DNA of 64,000 nucleotides from Candidatus Tectimicrobiota bacterium (GTDB lineage Bacteria; JACPUC01): the NCBI GenBank assembly GCA_016192455.1, contig JACPUC010000011.1, positions 124,001-188,000 on the forward strand, written 5' to 3'. The translations under genes and the position numbers were made by a program. Of this stretch, positions 18,066 through 26,865 are shown piece by piece. Under the pieces are notes generated by a model. It made no database searches. It was not told the DNA's origin and saw nothing but the letters and a program-made list of their open reading frames with translations. Every line of letters starts with the position of its first letter. Positions within the stretch are counted from its first letter, which is position 1.

Positions 18066-18770
18066 CTAGCGCCGCCGCATGAACAGGAAGAGGATGCGCT
18101 GGAACAGGACAAGGAAGTCGATAAACAGCGCCATCGCGGCGGGGATCGCCTGCTCGGGCGAGTAGCGGCGCAGAATCATCTGCGTGTCGTAGAGCACGTA
18201 GCCGGAGATGAGCAGGATCCACAGCAGCGACAAGCCGGGATTGCCAGCGAAGCCGAAGAAGATGCCGAGCATGCTGAAGCCGAAGGCCACGATCAGCCCG
18301 GTGAAGAGCATGCTGCCCCAGAGCGTGAAATCGCGCCGCGTCGTGAAGGCATACACGGTCAAGCCGCCGAAGACCAGCACGGTCAGCGAGCCGGCGTGCC
18401 ACACCACCTCGTAGCCGCCGGTCTGCTGCGCGGCGAGGTAGATGAGCGGCGAGGTGACGATGCCGAAGAAGAGCGCGAAGGCGTAGAAGGCGATGATGTT
18501 GATCGTCGGCTTCAAGCTGAGGGCCTGCACCAGCCACACCGAGCCGAAGACGATGCCGATGTAGAGAAGCCAGTGCGTGTTCAGCAGGCCGAAGGCGAAG
18601 CGCATGACCGCGTCATTCGTGAGGGCTTCGTAGACCCCGAACCCCGCCACCAGGAGCGATCCCAGGAAGATGCTGTAAACGCGCCGCACGAACGCCAGCC
18701 GTTCTTCCGCCGCCGCATGGATGGTTGCCGTGCGCCCGGCCGTGCCGTGCATGACCTCCTCGTCCCACAT
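18066..18770 (-). CDS. Bax inhibitor-1 family membrane protein
   Basis: 234-residue inner-membrane protein of the BI-1/YccA/YbhL (TMBIM) family, whose characterised members act as pH-sensitive calcium leak channels or modulate the membrane protease FtsH. After a short cytosolic N-terminus there are seven hydrophobic segments, including FGSVWLVQALS, FGIVTSPLIYLA, TFT-less but family-like GLTVYAFTTRRDFTLWG, and GYVLYDTQMILRRY, the last being the signature before the final segment. The start ATG 18770 follows GGGGGAGAG. It is transcribed alone, convergent with the oxygenase gene, with a possible promoter at 18971-18999. Confidence 0.93.
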   Translation of the reverse strand: MWDEEVMHGTAGRTATIHAAAEERLAFVRRVYSIFLGSLLVAGFGVYEALTNDAVMRFAFGLLNTHWLLYIGIVFGSVWLVQALSLKPTINIIAFYAFALFFGIVTSPLIYLAAQQTGGYEVVWHAGSLTVLVFGGLTVYAFTTRRDFTLWGSMLFTGLIVAFGFSMLGIFFGFAGNPGLSLLWILLISGYVLYDTQMILRRYSPEQAIPAAMALFIDFLVLFQRILFLFMRRR

Positions 18771-18970
18771 ACGATCTCTCCCCCTGACTGGGCTCCCGAA
18801 CTGGGATCGCGCTACGCCGTGTGCGCGCTGTTGCCTCCGCGGCGCGGCCGCTGAGCTCGCGACTCATCCTGTTGATTAAGACCCGCGCCGGCCCAAGCAG
18901 TTCCCTCTCCTTCTCGTTGCCGACTCGGGGCCGGGTCGGCGCCGGGGCGCTCCCCTGCATCAGTAAGAAT

Positions 18971-18999
18971 AACCTAAGAACGAGCTGCTCACCTGTCAA
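18971..18999 (-). promoter_or_regulatory. possible promoter for the BI-1 gene
   Basis: On the minus strand a perfect TTGACA (18999-18994), 17 bases, then TAGGTT (18976-18971). The -35 is perfect, the -10 poor. The leader would be about 190 nt. Confidence 0.4.
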
Positions 19000-19241
19000 T
19001 CACGGCGGGGGATCAACCGCGCAAGGCTTGCCCCGCGGTTTGCGGAGCGCCGCCGCGGCCGTCGCCGCGCCTCGCGTGCCTGCCTGCCGGACTACTCTCT
19101 CCAGGCGAGCGCAGCGAACGGCTGTTGCGGGCCACCCCGTCCCCGGCGCCGGGGTTCACGGACGCAACGGTGGCGGCGCGGCTCACCTGCCTGGGGCGGC
19201 AGGTCCGCGGCGCCGGAACGGCGCGCGCCATGGAATCAGCG

Positions 19242-19269
19242 TGGACATGTGGCGCGGAAAAGATACAAT
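19242..19269 (+). promoter_or_regulatory. promoter for the substrate-binding protein gene
   Basis: TGGACA (19242-19247), 16 bases, TACAAT (19264-19269); each hexamer has one mismatch to consensus. It is the only AT-rich spot upstream of the gene at 19406. Confidence 0.55.
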
Positions 19270-19405
19270 AGACGGCATACCGCGGGTGTGAAATTTCCTG
19301 GCATGGTGCGCGAGCTTCTTCGCCGGTTGCTCATTCCTGGCGCGCGAGGACCCGAGGGCGCTCAGGGCAAGGGCGGCAGCGACGCGCACCGCAAGGAGGA
19401 GGCGT

Positions 19406-20428
19406 ATGGTTCGGATACAGCGCATCGGGGTGATCTTCTTCGTGGTCGTTTTCATCCTTGCGGCCGGGCTTGCCGCCCAGGCCGAGCCCCTCAAGATCAG
19501 GGTCGGCTGGGTGACCACTCCCTCGAATCCGTTGCCGCTCGTCTGGCAGAAAACGGACATCATGAAGTACTACGGCAAGACCTACACCGTCGAGCTGACG
19601 GCCTTCAAAGGCACGCCCCTCGTCATGCAGGCGTTCGCCGCCAAGGCCCTCGATGTGGGCACCCTCAGCTACGCCGCCCTCGCCAACGCCATCACCCGCC
19701 AGAACATGGACCTGCGCATCCTGGCTGACGGCGTGCAGGATGGTCCGGGCGGGCACTTCACCACGCAGTACGTAGTCCTCGCCGACTCGCCGATCAAGAA
19801 AGCCCAGGACCTGAAGGGCAAGACCATCGCCACGAACGCTCAGGGGGCGGCGCTGCACCTCGCCCACCGCGTCTTCCTGGGCAAGCTGGGCATGAAGGAT
19901 CAGCGCGACTACACCACCGTGGAGGTGAGTTTCCCGGCGATGGCCACCTTCCTGAAGGAACGCAAGGTCGATGTGGTGCCGCTCATCATGCCGTTTTACG
20001 CCTTGGCGAAGAAGAGCGGCCTCAACTTCCGCACCATCTTCACCGTCCGCGAAGGCCAGGGGGACCTGCAGATCAGCTTCACCGCCGCGCGCGGCGACTT
20101 CCTCGACCAGAACCAGGCCGCGGTGCGCGACTTCATGACCGACTACCTGCGCGGCCACCGCTGGCTCTTTGATCCCAAGAACCGCAGTGAGATGTTGGAG
20201 CTGGTGGCGAAGTTCACCAAGCGACCGGTGAAAGCGTACGAGGACTGGCTCTACACCAAGGAGGACTACTACCACGACCCCAACGGCATCCCGAACATGA
20301 AAGCGCTGCAGAACAATATCAATCAGCTCTTCGATCTCGGAGAGCTCCCGGCGAAGCTCGACGTGAGCAAGCATGCCGCGCTCTCGCTCCTCGACATGGC
20401 GGCGAAACGCATCGCGGCCGGGGAGTGA
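19406..20428 (+). CDS. ABC transporter substrate-binding protein (SsuA/THI5-like)
   Basis: 340-residue periplasmic binding protein with an N-terminal signal peptide (hydrophobic residues 8-25, cleavage near AQA). The mature part has the SsuA/NMT1-type fold: IRVGWVTTPSNPLPLVW, FAAKALDVGTLSYAALANAI, VLADSPIKKAQDLKGKTIATNAQGAALHLA and VDVVPLIMPFYALAK. This family binds sulfonates, nitrate-like anions, thiamine precursors or aromatic acids. It has an excellent AAGGAGGAGG ribosome-binding site. No permease or ATPase gene is adjacent, so it is an orphan that either uses a distant transporter or senses substrate. The downstream UbiD and Mo-hydroxylase genes suggest an aromatic or heteroaromatic ligand, which is inference. 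Confidence 0.88.
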   Translation: MVRIQRIGVIFFVVVFILAAGLAAQAEPLKIRVGWVTTPSNPLPLVWQKTDIMKYYGKTYTVELTAFKGTPLVMQAFAAKALDVGTLSYAALANAITRQNMDLRILADGVQDGPGGHFTTQYVVLADSPIKKAQDLKGKTIATNAQGAALHLAHRVFLGKLGMKDQRDYTTVEVSFPAMATFLKERKVDVVPLIMPFYALAKKSGLNFRTIFTVREGQGDLQISFTAARGDFLDQNQAAVRDFMTDYLRGHRWLFDPKNRSEMLELVAKFTKRPVKAYEDWLYTKEDYYHDPNGIPNMKALQNNINQLFDLGELPAKLDVSKHAALSLLDMAAKRIAAGE

Positions 20429-20683
20429 GGCGGCTGCCGAGCCCATCCCAGCGGGCGCCCGCCGCAAGAGGCGCCGCCCGCGCCAGGGGCGGTCCGCGGC
20501 GGCTGGCTTGAACTGCCCTCCAACGCTGGGGTACAGCTCGCTTTCGGCGCGTGATGTGGGGCGAGAGGTTCCGCCGCCGGGCGCTCCTCGGTCCAGGCCG
20601 TCCCCACCGTGTGCTCGCGGCGCCCGGAACGCGCGCCCGCCAGTCCAGGCCTTCACCAGGAAGGCTCCAGAGAAGGGAGTGTC
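20429..20683. other. short intergenic region
   Basis: 255 GC-rich bases with no gene or clear promoter; the UbiD ribosome-binding site AAGGGAG is at its end. Confidence 0.4.
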
Positions 20684-22099
20684 ATGGCCAAGGACCTTCG
20701 CGACTTCCTGGCATTGCTCGAGAAGCGTGACCGGGGCGAGCTCGTGCGCATCTCGCGCGAGGTCGATCCGATCCACGAAGTTCCGGTGATCCAGCAAAAG
20801 CTCGCCGCCGCCGGGGCATACCCCGTCCTCTATTTCGAGCACATCCGCGGCTCGCAGATTCCCCTGGTGACCAACCTGTGGGGGAGCTACGACCTTCTCG
20901 GTCTGGCGTTGGACGTCACCGAGCCGAAGAGCAAGGCGGAGATTCTCTTCGAGTACATGCGCCGCGAGGACGCCGCGCGGCCCGTGAAGGAGGTGCCGGC
21001 GAGCCAGGCGCCCGTCAAGCAGGTCATCCTGAAAGGCCGCGAGGTGGACCTCTCCCTCCTGCCGATCACCAAGCACGCCGAGAAGGACGCCGGGCGCTAC
21101 ATCGTGGTGGGTGGCCTGGTCACCCGCGATCCGCAGACGGGCATCCTCAATGTCGGCATGTACCGCCACGAGGTGCGCGAGAACCGCGCCATCCTCTGCA
21201 TGATGAACCCCGCCCACCACGGCGCCTACATCTACCGGCGCCACAAGGAGATGCGCAAACCGATGGAGGTGGCTCTGTTCATCGGCTACCATCCCGCCGT
21301 GGGCATCGGCATGCTGTCGCGCGGGCCGATCGAGATGAACGAGTACGAGGTGATGGGCGGCCTCCTCGGCGAGCCCCTCGAGGTGGTGCGCGCGGAGACC
21401 GTGGACCTGCCGGTGCCGGCGCGCTCGGAGATCGTCATCGAAGGGACGATCAATTTCGCCAAGGAGACGCTGGACGGCCCCTTCGCCGAGTACACCGGCT
21501 ACTACGGGCACAAGGCGCCGTCGGCCTGGCTCGACGTGAGCTGCGTCAGCATGCGCCGGGACGCCATTTACCACGACCTCGATCCGGCCCATCGCGAGCA
21601 CAACTTCGCCGGCGTCCTCTGCGAGGAGTCCGCCATCTACCGCCAGGTGAAGAACGTCGTCCCCTCGGTGCGCGCCGTGCACCTGCCGGTGTCGGGCCGC
21701 TGCCTCTACCACATCTACGTCTCCATCAGCAAGCGCCTGCAAGGGGAGGGGAAGATGGCCGGTCTGGCGGCCATCTCCGCCGCGGTCAACGCCAAGCACG
21801 TCTTCGTCGTCGATGACGACGTGGACATCTACAACGACGAGGAGGTCCTGTGGGCCGTGGCCACGCGGCTGGAGGCGGACATCGGCCTCAGCACCATCAG
21901 CCACTGCACCGGCGCCCACCTCGATCCCTCCGCCTATGGCGAGAAGCGCTTCGAGCGCGGCCACATGACCACGAAGATGATCGTCGACGCCACCCGCCCC
22001 GCCACGCTTCCCTTCTCCGAGCGCATCACCCCGCCGGCCGACGTCTGGGCCCGCATCAAGCTCGAGGACTACATCGAGGGCTGGACTCCGCGGAACTGA
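20684..22099 (+). CDS. UbiD-family decarboxylase
   Basis: 471-residue member of the UbiD/Fdc1 family, which uses prenylated FMN for reversible decarboxylation of aromatic or alpha,beta-unsaturated acids. Family landmarks run in order: DLRDFLALLEKRGELVRIS-like start, GGLVTRDPQTGILNVGMYRHEV, ALFIGYHPAVGIG, SEIVIEGTI, LDGPFAEYTGYYG and the HVFVVDDDVDIYNDEEVLWAVATR metal/cofactor segment. Arg161 and Glu residues near 249-253 and 269 are the likely R-E-E catalytic set (assigned by pattern, not alignment). The start ATG 20684 follows AAGGGAG; the frame is open further upstream without a better start. No UbiX gene is in the window, so prFMN must be made elsewhere. The Mo-hydroxylase trio follows. 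Confidence 0.93.
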   Translation: MAKDLRDFLALLEKRDRGELVRISREVDPIHEVPVIQQKLAAAGAYPVLYFEHIRGSQIPLVTNLWGSYDLLGLALDVTEPKSKAEILFEYMRREDAARPVKEVPASQAPVKQVILKGREVDLSLLPITKHAEKDAGRYIVVGGLVTRDPQTGILNVGMYRHEVRENRAILCMMNPAHHGAYIYRRHKEMRKPMEVALFIGYHPAVGIGMLSRGPIEMNEYEVMGGLLGEPLEVVRAETVDLPVPARSEIVIEGTINFAKETLDGPFAEYTGYYGHKAPSAWLDVSCVSMRRDAIYHDLDPAHREHNFAGVLCEESAIYRQVKNVVPSVRAVHLPVSGRCLYHIYVSISKRLQGEGKMAGLAAISAAVNAKHVFVVDDDVDIYNDEEVLWAVATRLEADIGLSTISHCTGAHLDPSAYGEKRFERGHMTTKMIVDATRPATLPFSERITPPADVWARIKLEDYIEGWTPRN

Positions 22100-22241
22100 T
22101 CGCTACCCCGCAAGGAGTCGAGCGACCTCGCCGCGGGGAGAGGGAAAACGGCTGGGGAGATGCCACCTGGGGTTCAGTGATCCCCCTCCCGGAGCGCCGG
22201 GACCTTGTGGGAGGAGAGGCATCTTGCCTGTCGAGGGCAGA

Positions 22242-22378
22242 ACCACAGATGAACACCGATAAACGCTGATGTTCGTCTGAATCCGTGTTCATCAGTGGTT
22301 CACCCTTCCTCCGCGCCCTCCGCGCCTCGGCGGTGCAATCCATGTAAACGCGGAGGCGCAGAGACCGCAGAGATGGGA
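22242..22378. repeat. tandem intergenic repeat, copy 1
   Basis: About 137 bases starting ACCACAGATGAACACCGAT and ending GGAGGCGCAGAGACCGCAG. It contains inverted halves (GATGAACAC against GTGTTCATC), so it can fold. A close second copy lies at 22446-22580. Confidence 0.85.
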
Positions 22379-22402
22379 GGCCAGTTTTCCAGCCTGTCGA
22401 CC

Positions 22403-22430
22403 GTAGGGGCGGTTCGCGAACCGCCCCTAC
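22403..22430. repeat. 28-nt perfect palindrome
   Basis: Arms GTAGGGGCGGTTCG and its exact complement, with no loop. It sits between the two copies of the 137-bp repeat; its core is identical to 9553-9574. Confidence 0.9.
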
Positions 22431-22445
22431 ATCGGCATGCAAGGA

Positions 22446-22580
22446 ACCACGGATGAACACTGATGGACACTGATATCCGTGTGAATCCGTGTTCATCAGT
22501 GGTTCACTCTTCCTCCGCGTCCTCCGCGCCTCGGCGGTGCAATCCATGTAACCGCGGAGGCGCAGGAAGTGCAGAGGTGA
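22446..22580. repeat. tandem intergenic repeat, copy 2
   Basis: Starts ACCACGGATGAACACTGAT and follows copy 1 with few differences, including CTCCGCGCCTCGGCGGTG and CAATCCATGTAA. Together with copy 1 and the palindrome it fills most of the 585-bp gap between the UbiD gene and the FAD subunit gene. Confidence 0.85.
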
Positions 22581-22684
22581 AAGAGACCTGCCGCGCGAAC
22601 GTCAACCTCACGATCACGTGAAATCAACTACGTAGAGGTTCCTTTTCCCAAGCAGGCATCGGAACCGACCAGTGAGCGCGCCGC

Positions 22685-23599
22685 ATGCTGCGAGCCTTCA
22701 CCTATCACCAGCCGGTCACGGTGCAGGAAGCCTGCGAGCTGCTGGCTTACTACGAAGGCAACGTCCGCCCCTACGCGGGGGGAACCTCGCTCCTCACCCT
22801 CATGAAGCAGGGCCTCTTTCACGTTGAGAACCTCGTCAACTTGAAGCGCCTCGCCGATCTCCGCACGATCGAGAAGGAGGGTGACGGCACCCTCACCATC
22901 GGCGCCCTCGTCACCCACCGCGCCCTCGAGCTCTCGCCCCTCATCCACGAGTATCTCCCCCTTCTCTCTGAGGTGGAGCATGAGCTGGCGAACGTGCGGG
23001 TGCGCGCCGCCGGCACCATCGGCGGCAGCCTCGCGTTCGCCGAGGCGCAGTCCGACCCGCCCACCGTGCTGGCGGCGCTGGGCGCCGAGGTGCGGCTGCA
23101 GAGCGCGCGCGGCGAGCGCTGGGTGTCGCTGGATGAGTTCTACGTCGATTACTACGAGACCGTGACGGCGCCCGATGAGATTCTCACCCACGTGCGCATC
23201 CCCGCCGCGCCGCCCCGGGGCGGCGCCGCCTACGTGAAGTTCTGCAACCGCGGCCGCTCGGATAAGCCGACCGTCGGCGTCATGGTGGCGTTGATGCGCT
23301 CCATGCCGTCCGGATCGACCACGGCGGCCGAGACGCGCTCCCCGGCACGGAGCGGCTGGGAGGCCTGCATCATGCTGGGCGCCGTGGGCCCGACGCCAAT
23401 CCGGGCGGTGCAGGCCGAAGCCTGCCTCATCGCCGAGGGCCTGACGCCGACGGGCCTGCGCGCCGCCGCCGCGGCGGTGGCCGAGTCGGCCCGGCCGGTC
23501 GATGACCTCTACGGCTCCGCCGCGTACAAGCGCGCCATGGCGCGGGTGATGGCGCGCCGCGCCCTCGAGCGGGCGATGCAGCGCGCCGGCCTGGCGTGA
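22685..23599 (+). CDS. FAD subunit of a CO/xanthine-dehydrogenase-type Mo-hydroxylase (CoxM-like)
   Basis: 304-residue electron-transfer subunit. FAD-binding motifs are YAGGTSLL at about 30-37 and RAAGTIGGSLAFAEAQSDPP at about 107-125, with a CO-dehydrogenase flavoprotein C-terminal domain after residue 180. It begins a three-gene set in the order medium, small, large subunit. The start is ATG at 22685 with only a weak ribosome-binding site. It lacks an obvious extra Cys-rich loop such as HcrB of 4-hydroxybenzoyl-CoA reductase uses for a [4Fe-4S] cluster, arguing against that enzyme. It passes electrons from the [2Fe-2S] subunit to an acceptor. Confidence 0.93.
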   Translation: MLRAFTYHQPVTVQEACELLAYYEGNVRPYAGGTSLLTLMKQGLFHVENLVNLKRLADLRTIEKEGDGTLTIGALVTHRALELSPLIHEYLPLLSEVEHELANVRVRAAGTIGGSLAFAEAQSDPPTVLAALGAEVRLQSARGERWVSLDEFYVDYYETVTAPDEILTHVRIPAAPPRGGAAYVKFCNRGRSDKPTVGVMVALMRSMPSGSTTAAETRSPARSGWEACIMLGAVGPTPIRAVQAEACLIAEGLTPTGLRAAAAAVAESARPVDDLYGSAAYKRAMARVMARRALERAMQRAGLA

Positions 23600-23722
23600 G
23601 CCGTGGCCTCGGCGGCGCCGGCAGACGACCGCGGCGCTCCGCCAAGCCGCGGCGGTCGAAGGCCGGTCCTTGAAGATCGGCTGCCGAGCCTCCGTCGTTA
23701 ACCCACGGGAGGGGGAGGAGAA

Positions 23723-24226
23723 ATGGTGCTGGACGCCGCCGCGGCCATGCCGCTGCGCCTGACCGTCAATGATGCGCCTCTGGAACTGCAGGTGCCGCCG
23801 CAGGAGCTGCTTCTCGACACCCTGCGCGAGCGCCTCGGCCTGACGGGGGCGAAGCGGGCCTGCGACCTCCAGGTGTGCGGCGCCTGCACCGTCCTCGTCG
23901 ACGAGCAGCCGGTGAGCGCCTGCACCTACCTCAGCGTCGATGCCGACGGCTGCCGGGTGGAGACGATCGAGGGGCTGGCGGCGGAGGGCCGGTTGCACCC
24001 GCTGCAGCGGGCCTTCGTCGAGCACGGCGCGGTGCAGTGCGGGTACTGCACGCCGGGCATGATCATGATGGCGAAGTCGCTCCTTGCGGCGCTTCCCTCG
24101 GACGCGGACGATGAGCAGATTCGCCTCTACCTCCTCGGCAACCTCTGCCGCTGCACGGGGTACGCGAAAATTCTGGACGCCGTTCGCGCCGTTCTGCGCC
24201 AGGGCCAAACCGGGAGCGCGGCATGA
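23723..24226 (+). CDS. [2Fe-2S] subunit of the Mo-hydroxylase (CoxS-like)
   Basis: 167-residue small subunit carrying two [2Fe-2S] clusters. The plant-type N-terminal cluster uses Cys47, Cys52, Cys55 and Cys67 ([11 protein letters not shown]...C). The C-terminal four-helix cluster uses Cys106, Cys109, Cys142 and Cys144 ([17 protein letters not shown]). All eight ligands are present. The start ATG follows GGGAGGAG. Its stop overlaps the large-subunit start as ATGA, so the two are translationally coupled. It moves electrons from the molybdenum centre to the FAD subunit. Confidence 0.96.
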   Translation: MVLDAAAAMPLRLTVNDAPLELQVPPQELLLDTLRERLGLTGAKRACDLQVCGACTVLVDEQPVSACTYLSVDADGCRVETIEGLAAEGRLHPLQRAFVEHGAVQCGYCTPGMIMMAKSLLAALPSDADDEQIRLYLLGNLCRCTGYAKILDAVRAVLRQGQTGSAA

Positions 24227-26583
24227 CTGAGTACGCGGTGGTGGGGCGGAGGCTGCCGAAGCTCGATGCCGTGGCCAAGACGACGGGCGAGACCGTCTAC
24301 CTCGGCGACATGAAGCTGCCGGGGATGCTGCACGGCAAGGTGCTGCGCAGCCCCCTGCCGCATGCCCGCATCGCGCGGCTCGACACCGCCGCGGCGGCGC
24401 GCCTCCCCGGCGTGCGCGCCGTCATCACCGCCGCCGACACGCCGCGGGTGAAGTTCAGCTTCGTCGAGGCCCTGGCCGACAAGTACCTCCTGTGCACCGA
24501 CCGCGTCCGCTTCATCGGCGACGAGGTGGCGGCGGTGGCGGCGATCGACGAGGCGACCGCGCTGCAGGCCCTCGATCTCATCGAGGTGGAGTACGACGAG
24601 TTGCCCTGCGTCTTCGACCCCGAGGCGGCCATGCAGCCGGAGGCCGCGCGCCTGCACAACGGCGCCTCCAACGTCGCCTGGGAGGTGCACCAGGAGTTCG
24701 GCGATCTCGAGCGCGGTTTCGCCGAGGCGGATGAGGTCTTCGAGGACCGCTACGAGACTTCGCGCGTCTGCCACTGCTGCCTGGAGACGCAGGCGGTCAT
24801 CGCCCAGGCGCACCAGGGCGGGCGCCTCGAGGTCTGGGCCGCCACCCAGGCGCCGCACACCCTGAAGCACGAGCTCGATCGCCTCCTGCAGCTCCCGCCG
24901 GGCAGCGTGCGCGTGCACTACCCCCCCATCGGCGGCTCCTTCGGCAACCGCCTGGTGGCGGACATGAAGGCGCCCATCGCCGCCATCCTGTCGCGCCAGA
25001 CCGGCAAGCCGGTGAAGATCGTCAACAGCCGCACCGAGGAGTTCGAGACCGCCCGCACCCGCTACCCCTACCTCGTGACGATGAAGACCGGCGTGCGGCG
25101 CGACGGCCGCATCGTGGCGCGAGCCGCCCGCGTTATCTGCGACAACGGCGCCTACAATGACAAGGGGCCCTCCACCGTCGCCTCGGCGGGGGTGACCTTC
25201 GCGGCCTTCTACAACGTGCCGAACGTGCGCTACGACGGCTACATCGTCTACACGAACAAGCAGCCCGGCACGGGGTTCCGCGGCTTCGGCAACCCGCAGG
25301 TGACGTTCGCCGGCGAGTCGCAGCTCGACATGATCGCCGAGCGCCTGGGGCTTGATCCGCTCGAGCTGCGCCTGCGCAACGCCAACCGCGCTGGCGAGGC
25401 GGCGGCCTCGGGCGCTCGTCCCGGAACGTGCCCGATGGCCGAGTGCCTGCGCCAGGCGGCGGCGAAGATCGGCTGGCAGCGGCGCCGCGAGCTGCCGCCC
25501 AACCGCGGCCTCGGCCTGGCCGCCATGCTGCACACCGGCGCCGGCGCCAGGATGTACGGCTACAACTCCGCCAGCGCCGGCCTCACCGTGGACGAGGAGG
25601 GGAAGGTCACCCTGGTCAGCTCGGTCACCGACGTGGGCCAGGGCGCCCAGACCGTCATGGCGCAGATCGCCGCCGAGGTGCTGGGGATCGGCCTCGACGA
25701 GGTGCGCGTCATCGGCAACGACACCGACCTGACGGCGTATGACCTCGGCGCCTGGGGCAGCCGCACCACCTGGGTGAACGGCCAGGCCGCCAGGGAAGCG
25801 GCGCTGCGGGCCCGCGAGCGCCTGGCACAGAGCGTCGCGGCGTGGCTCGAGGCGGCGCCGGAGGACCTCGAGTTCCAGGGGGGGAAGATCTTCGTGCGCG
25901 GCGCGCCGGACCGCGGCCTTGATTTCGCGCAGGCGGCGCGTCTCACCTACACGAAGCGGGGCGAGCCGATCTCGGAAACGGGGCGGTTCGTGGACGAACT
26001 GGGGCCGACGATGAAGGGCTGGGGCGACGTCTACCCCACCTTCTCCACCGCCTGCCAGGCTGTCGAGGTGGAGGTCGATCCGGAGACGGGGGCCGTGCGC
26101 GTGCTGCAGGCGGTGGCGGTGCACGACATCGGCCAGGCGATCAACCCGATGGCCGCCGAAGGACAGGTGGAGGGCGCCCTGGCGCAGGGCATCGGCTACG
26201 CTCTCATGGAGGAGCTGCTGCTGGACGGCGGCCGCGCCGTCAACCCCACCTTCGCGGATTACAAGATCCCGACCTTCATCGATGTCCCCGACCCTCAGGT
26301 GGTCCTCTACAGCGACCCCGACCCCACCGGCCCCTTCGGCGCCAAGGGCATCGGCGAGCCCGGCCTGGTGCCCACCGCCCCCGCCATCGCCAACGCCATC
26401 TACCACGCCACCGGCGCGCGCCTCCGCAGCCTCCCCATCACCTCCGAGCGCCTCTTCACCGCCATGCGGGAGCAGCCCGCCGCGCCCGGCCCGCGTCGCG
26501 CCGCGGAAACTCCTGAACCCCCTGGCGGCGCATCTCCAGATCAGCGAGCAGACGGGAGTGGTCCCGACAAGCTGCAGCGTTGA
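24223..26583 (+). CDS. molybdopterin-binding large subunit of the Mo-hydroxylase (CoxL/XdhB-like)
   Basis: 786-residue catalytic subunit of the xanthine oxidase/CO dehydrogenase family, hydroxylating N-heterocycles, aldehydes or aromatic acyl-CoAs with water as oxygen donor. It has the a/b-hammerhead N-terminal domain (GETVYLGDMKLPGMLHGKVLRSPLPHARI), cofactor loops GGSFGNR, GFRGFGNPQ and SVTDVGQGAQTVMAQIAAE, and GAKGIGEPGLVPTAPA near 705-720, which holds the conserved catalytic Glu. The CO-dehydrogenase active-site Cys loop was not recognised, so CO oxidation is unlikely. The last 40 residues are a Pro/Gly-rich tail that may be non-conserved. Substrate unknown; neighbours suggest an aromatic or heteroaromatic acid. 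Confidence 0.93.
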   Translation: MTEYAVVGRRLPKLDAVAKTTGETVYLGDMKLPGMLHGKVLRSPLPHARIARLDTAAAARLPGVRAVITAADTPRVKFSFVEALADKYLLCTDRVRFIGDEVAAVAAIDEATALQALDLIEVEYDELPCVFDPEAAMQPEAARLHNGASNVAWEVHQEFGDLERGFAEADEVFEDRYETSRVCHCCLETQAVIAQAHQGGRLEVWAATQAPHTLKHELDRLLQLPPGSVRVHYPPIGGSFGNRLVADMKAPIAAILSRQTGKPVKIVNSRTEEFETARTRYPYLVTMKTGVRRDGRIVARAARVICDNGAYNDKGPSTVASAGVTFAAFYNVPNVRYDGYIVYTNKQPGTGFRGFGNPQVTFAGESQLDMIAERLGLDPLELRLRNANRAGEAAASGARPGTCPMAECLRQAAAKIGWQRRRELPPNRGLGLAAMLHTGAGARMYGYNSASAGLTVDEEGKVTLVSSVTDVGQGAQTVMAQIAAEVLGIGLDEVRVIGNDTDLTAYDLGAWGSRTTWVNGQAAREAALRARERLAQSVAAWLEAAPEDLEFQGGKIFVRGAPDRGLDFAQAARLTYTKRGEPISETGRFVDELGPTMKGWGDVYPTFSTACQAVEVEVDPETGAVRVLQAVAVHDIGQAINPMAAEGQVEGALAQGIGYALMEELLLDGGRAVNPTFADYKIPTFIDVPDPQVVLYSDPDPTGPFGAKGIGEPGLVPTAPAIANAIYHATGARLRSLPITSERLFTAMREQPAAPGPRRAAETPEPPGGASPDQRADGSGPDKLQR

Positions 26584-26865
26584 CACCAAGAGCCCCAGCC
26601 TCTCCGCCAACGTAGTCAGCGACGGCGCGGCCGCGGCGCGAGAGGGTTGTCCTTCGTCCCATCTTCCAAGCCGCCATCAAGAGGGCTCTCCGCGGTTGGT
26701 GGCGGTGCGCGAGCAAGACTCAGAAGATGTTTTCAGGTAGATTCGCGGGACTTTTTGGTGGAAAATGGGCTTCAGCAACCGGCGCGGGATTCCGCAAGGT
26801 TGAACCGGGTGCTGGAGCCGCCGAGGGCGCGCAAAGAGCGGCTGAAGACATCAGGGGGGCTTCGT
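26584..26865. other. intergenic region before the molybdopterin oxidoreductase
   Basis: 282 bases. The downstream frame is open through it back to 26647, but the translated stretch looks non-coding. The likely ribosome-binding site AGGGGGG is at 26853-26859. Confidence 0.4.

Larger units (their letters stand above)
18771..19405. other. divergent intergenic region between BI-1 and SBP genes
   Basis: No gene. It carries the two divergent promoter candidates listed separately (minus at 18971-18999, plus at 19242-19269). The rest is GC-rich with no recognised element. Confidence 0.5.

Noticed and set aside
19331-21964. 877-codon minus-strand frame across the binding protein and UbiD genes
   Set aside because: It overlaps two secure genes on the plus strand, a typical high-GC shadow.
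22242-22580. CRISPR array
   Set aside because: Only two copies, of about 137 bases, with an unrelated palindrome between them; no short regular repeat-spacer structure and no cas genes.
24223-26583. Large subunit as CO dehydrogenase or 4-hydroxybenzoyl-CoA reductase
   Set aside because: The CO-dehydrogenase active-site Cys loop was not recognised and the FAD subunit lacks an obvious extra iron-sulfur loop, so neither specific name is supported.
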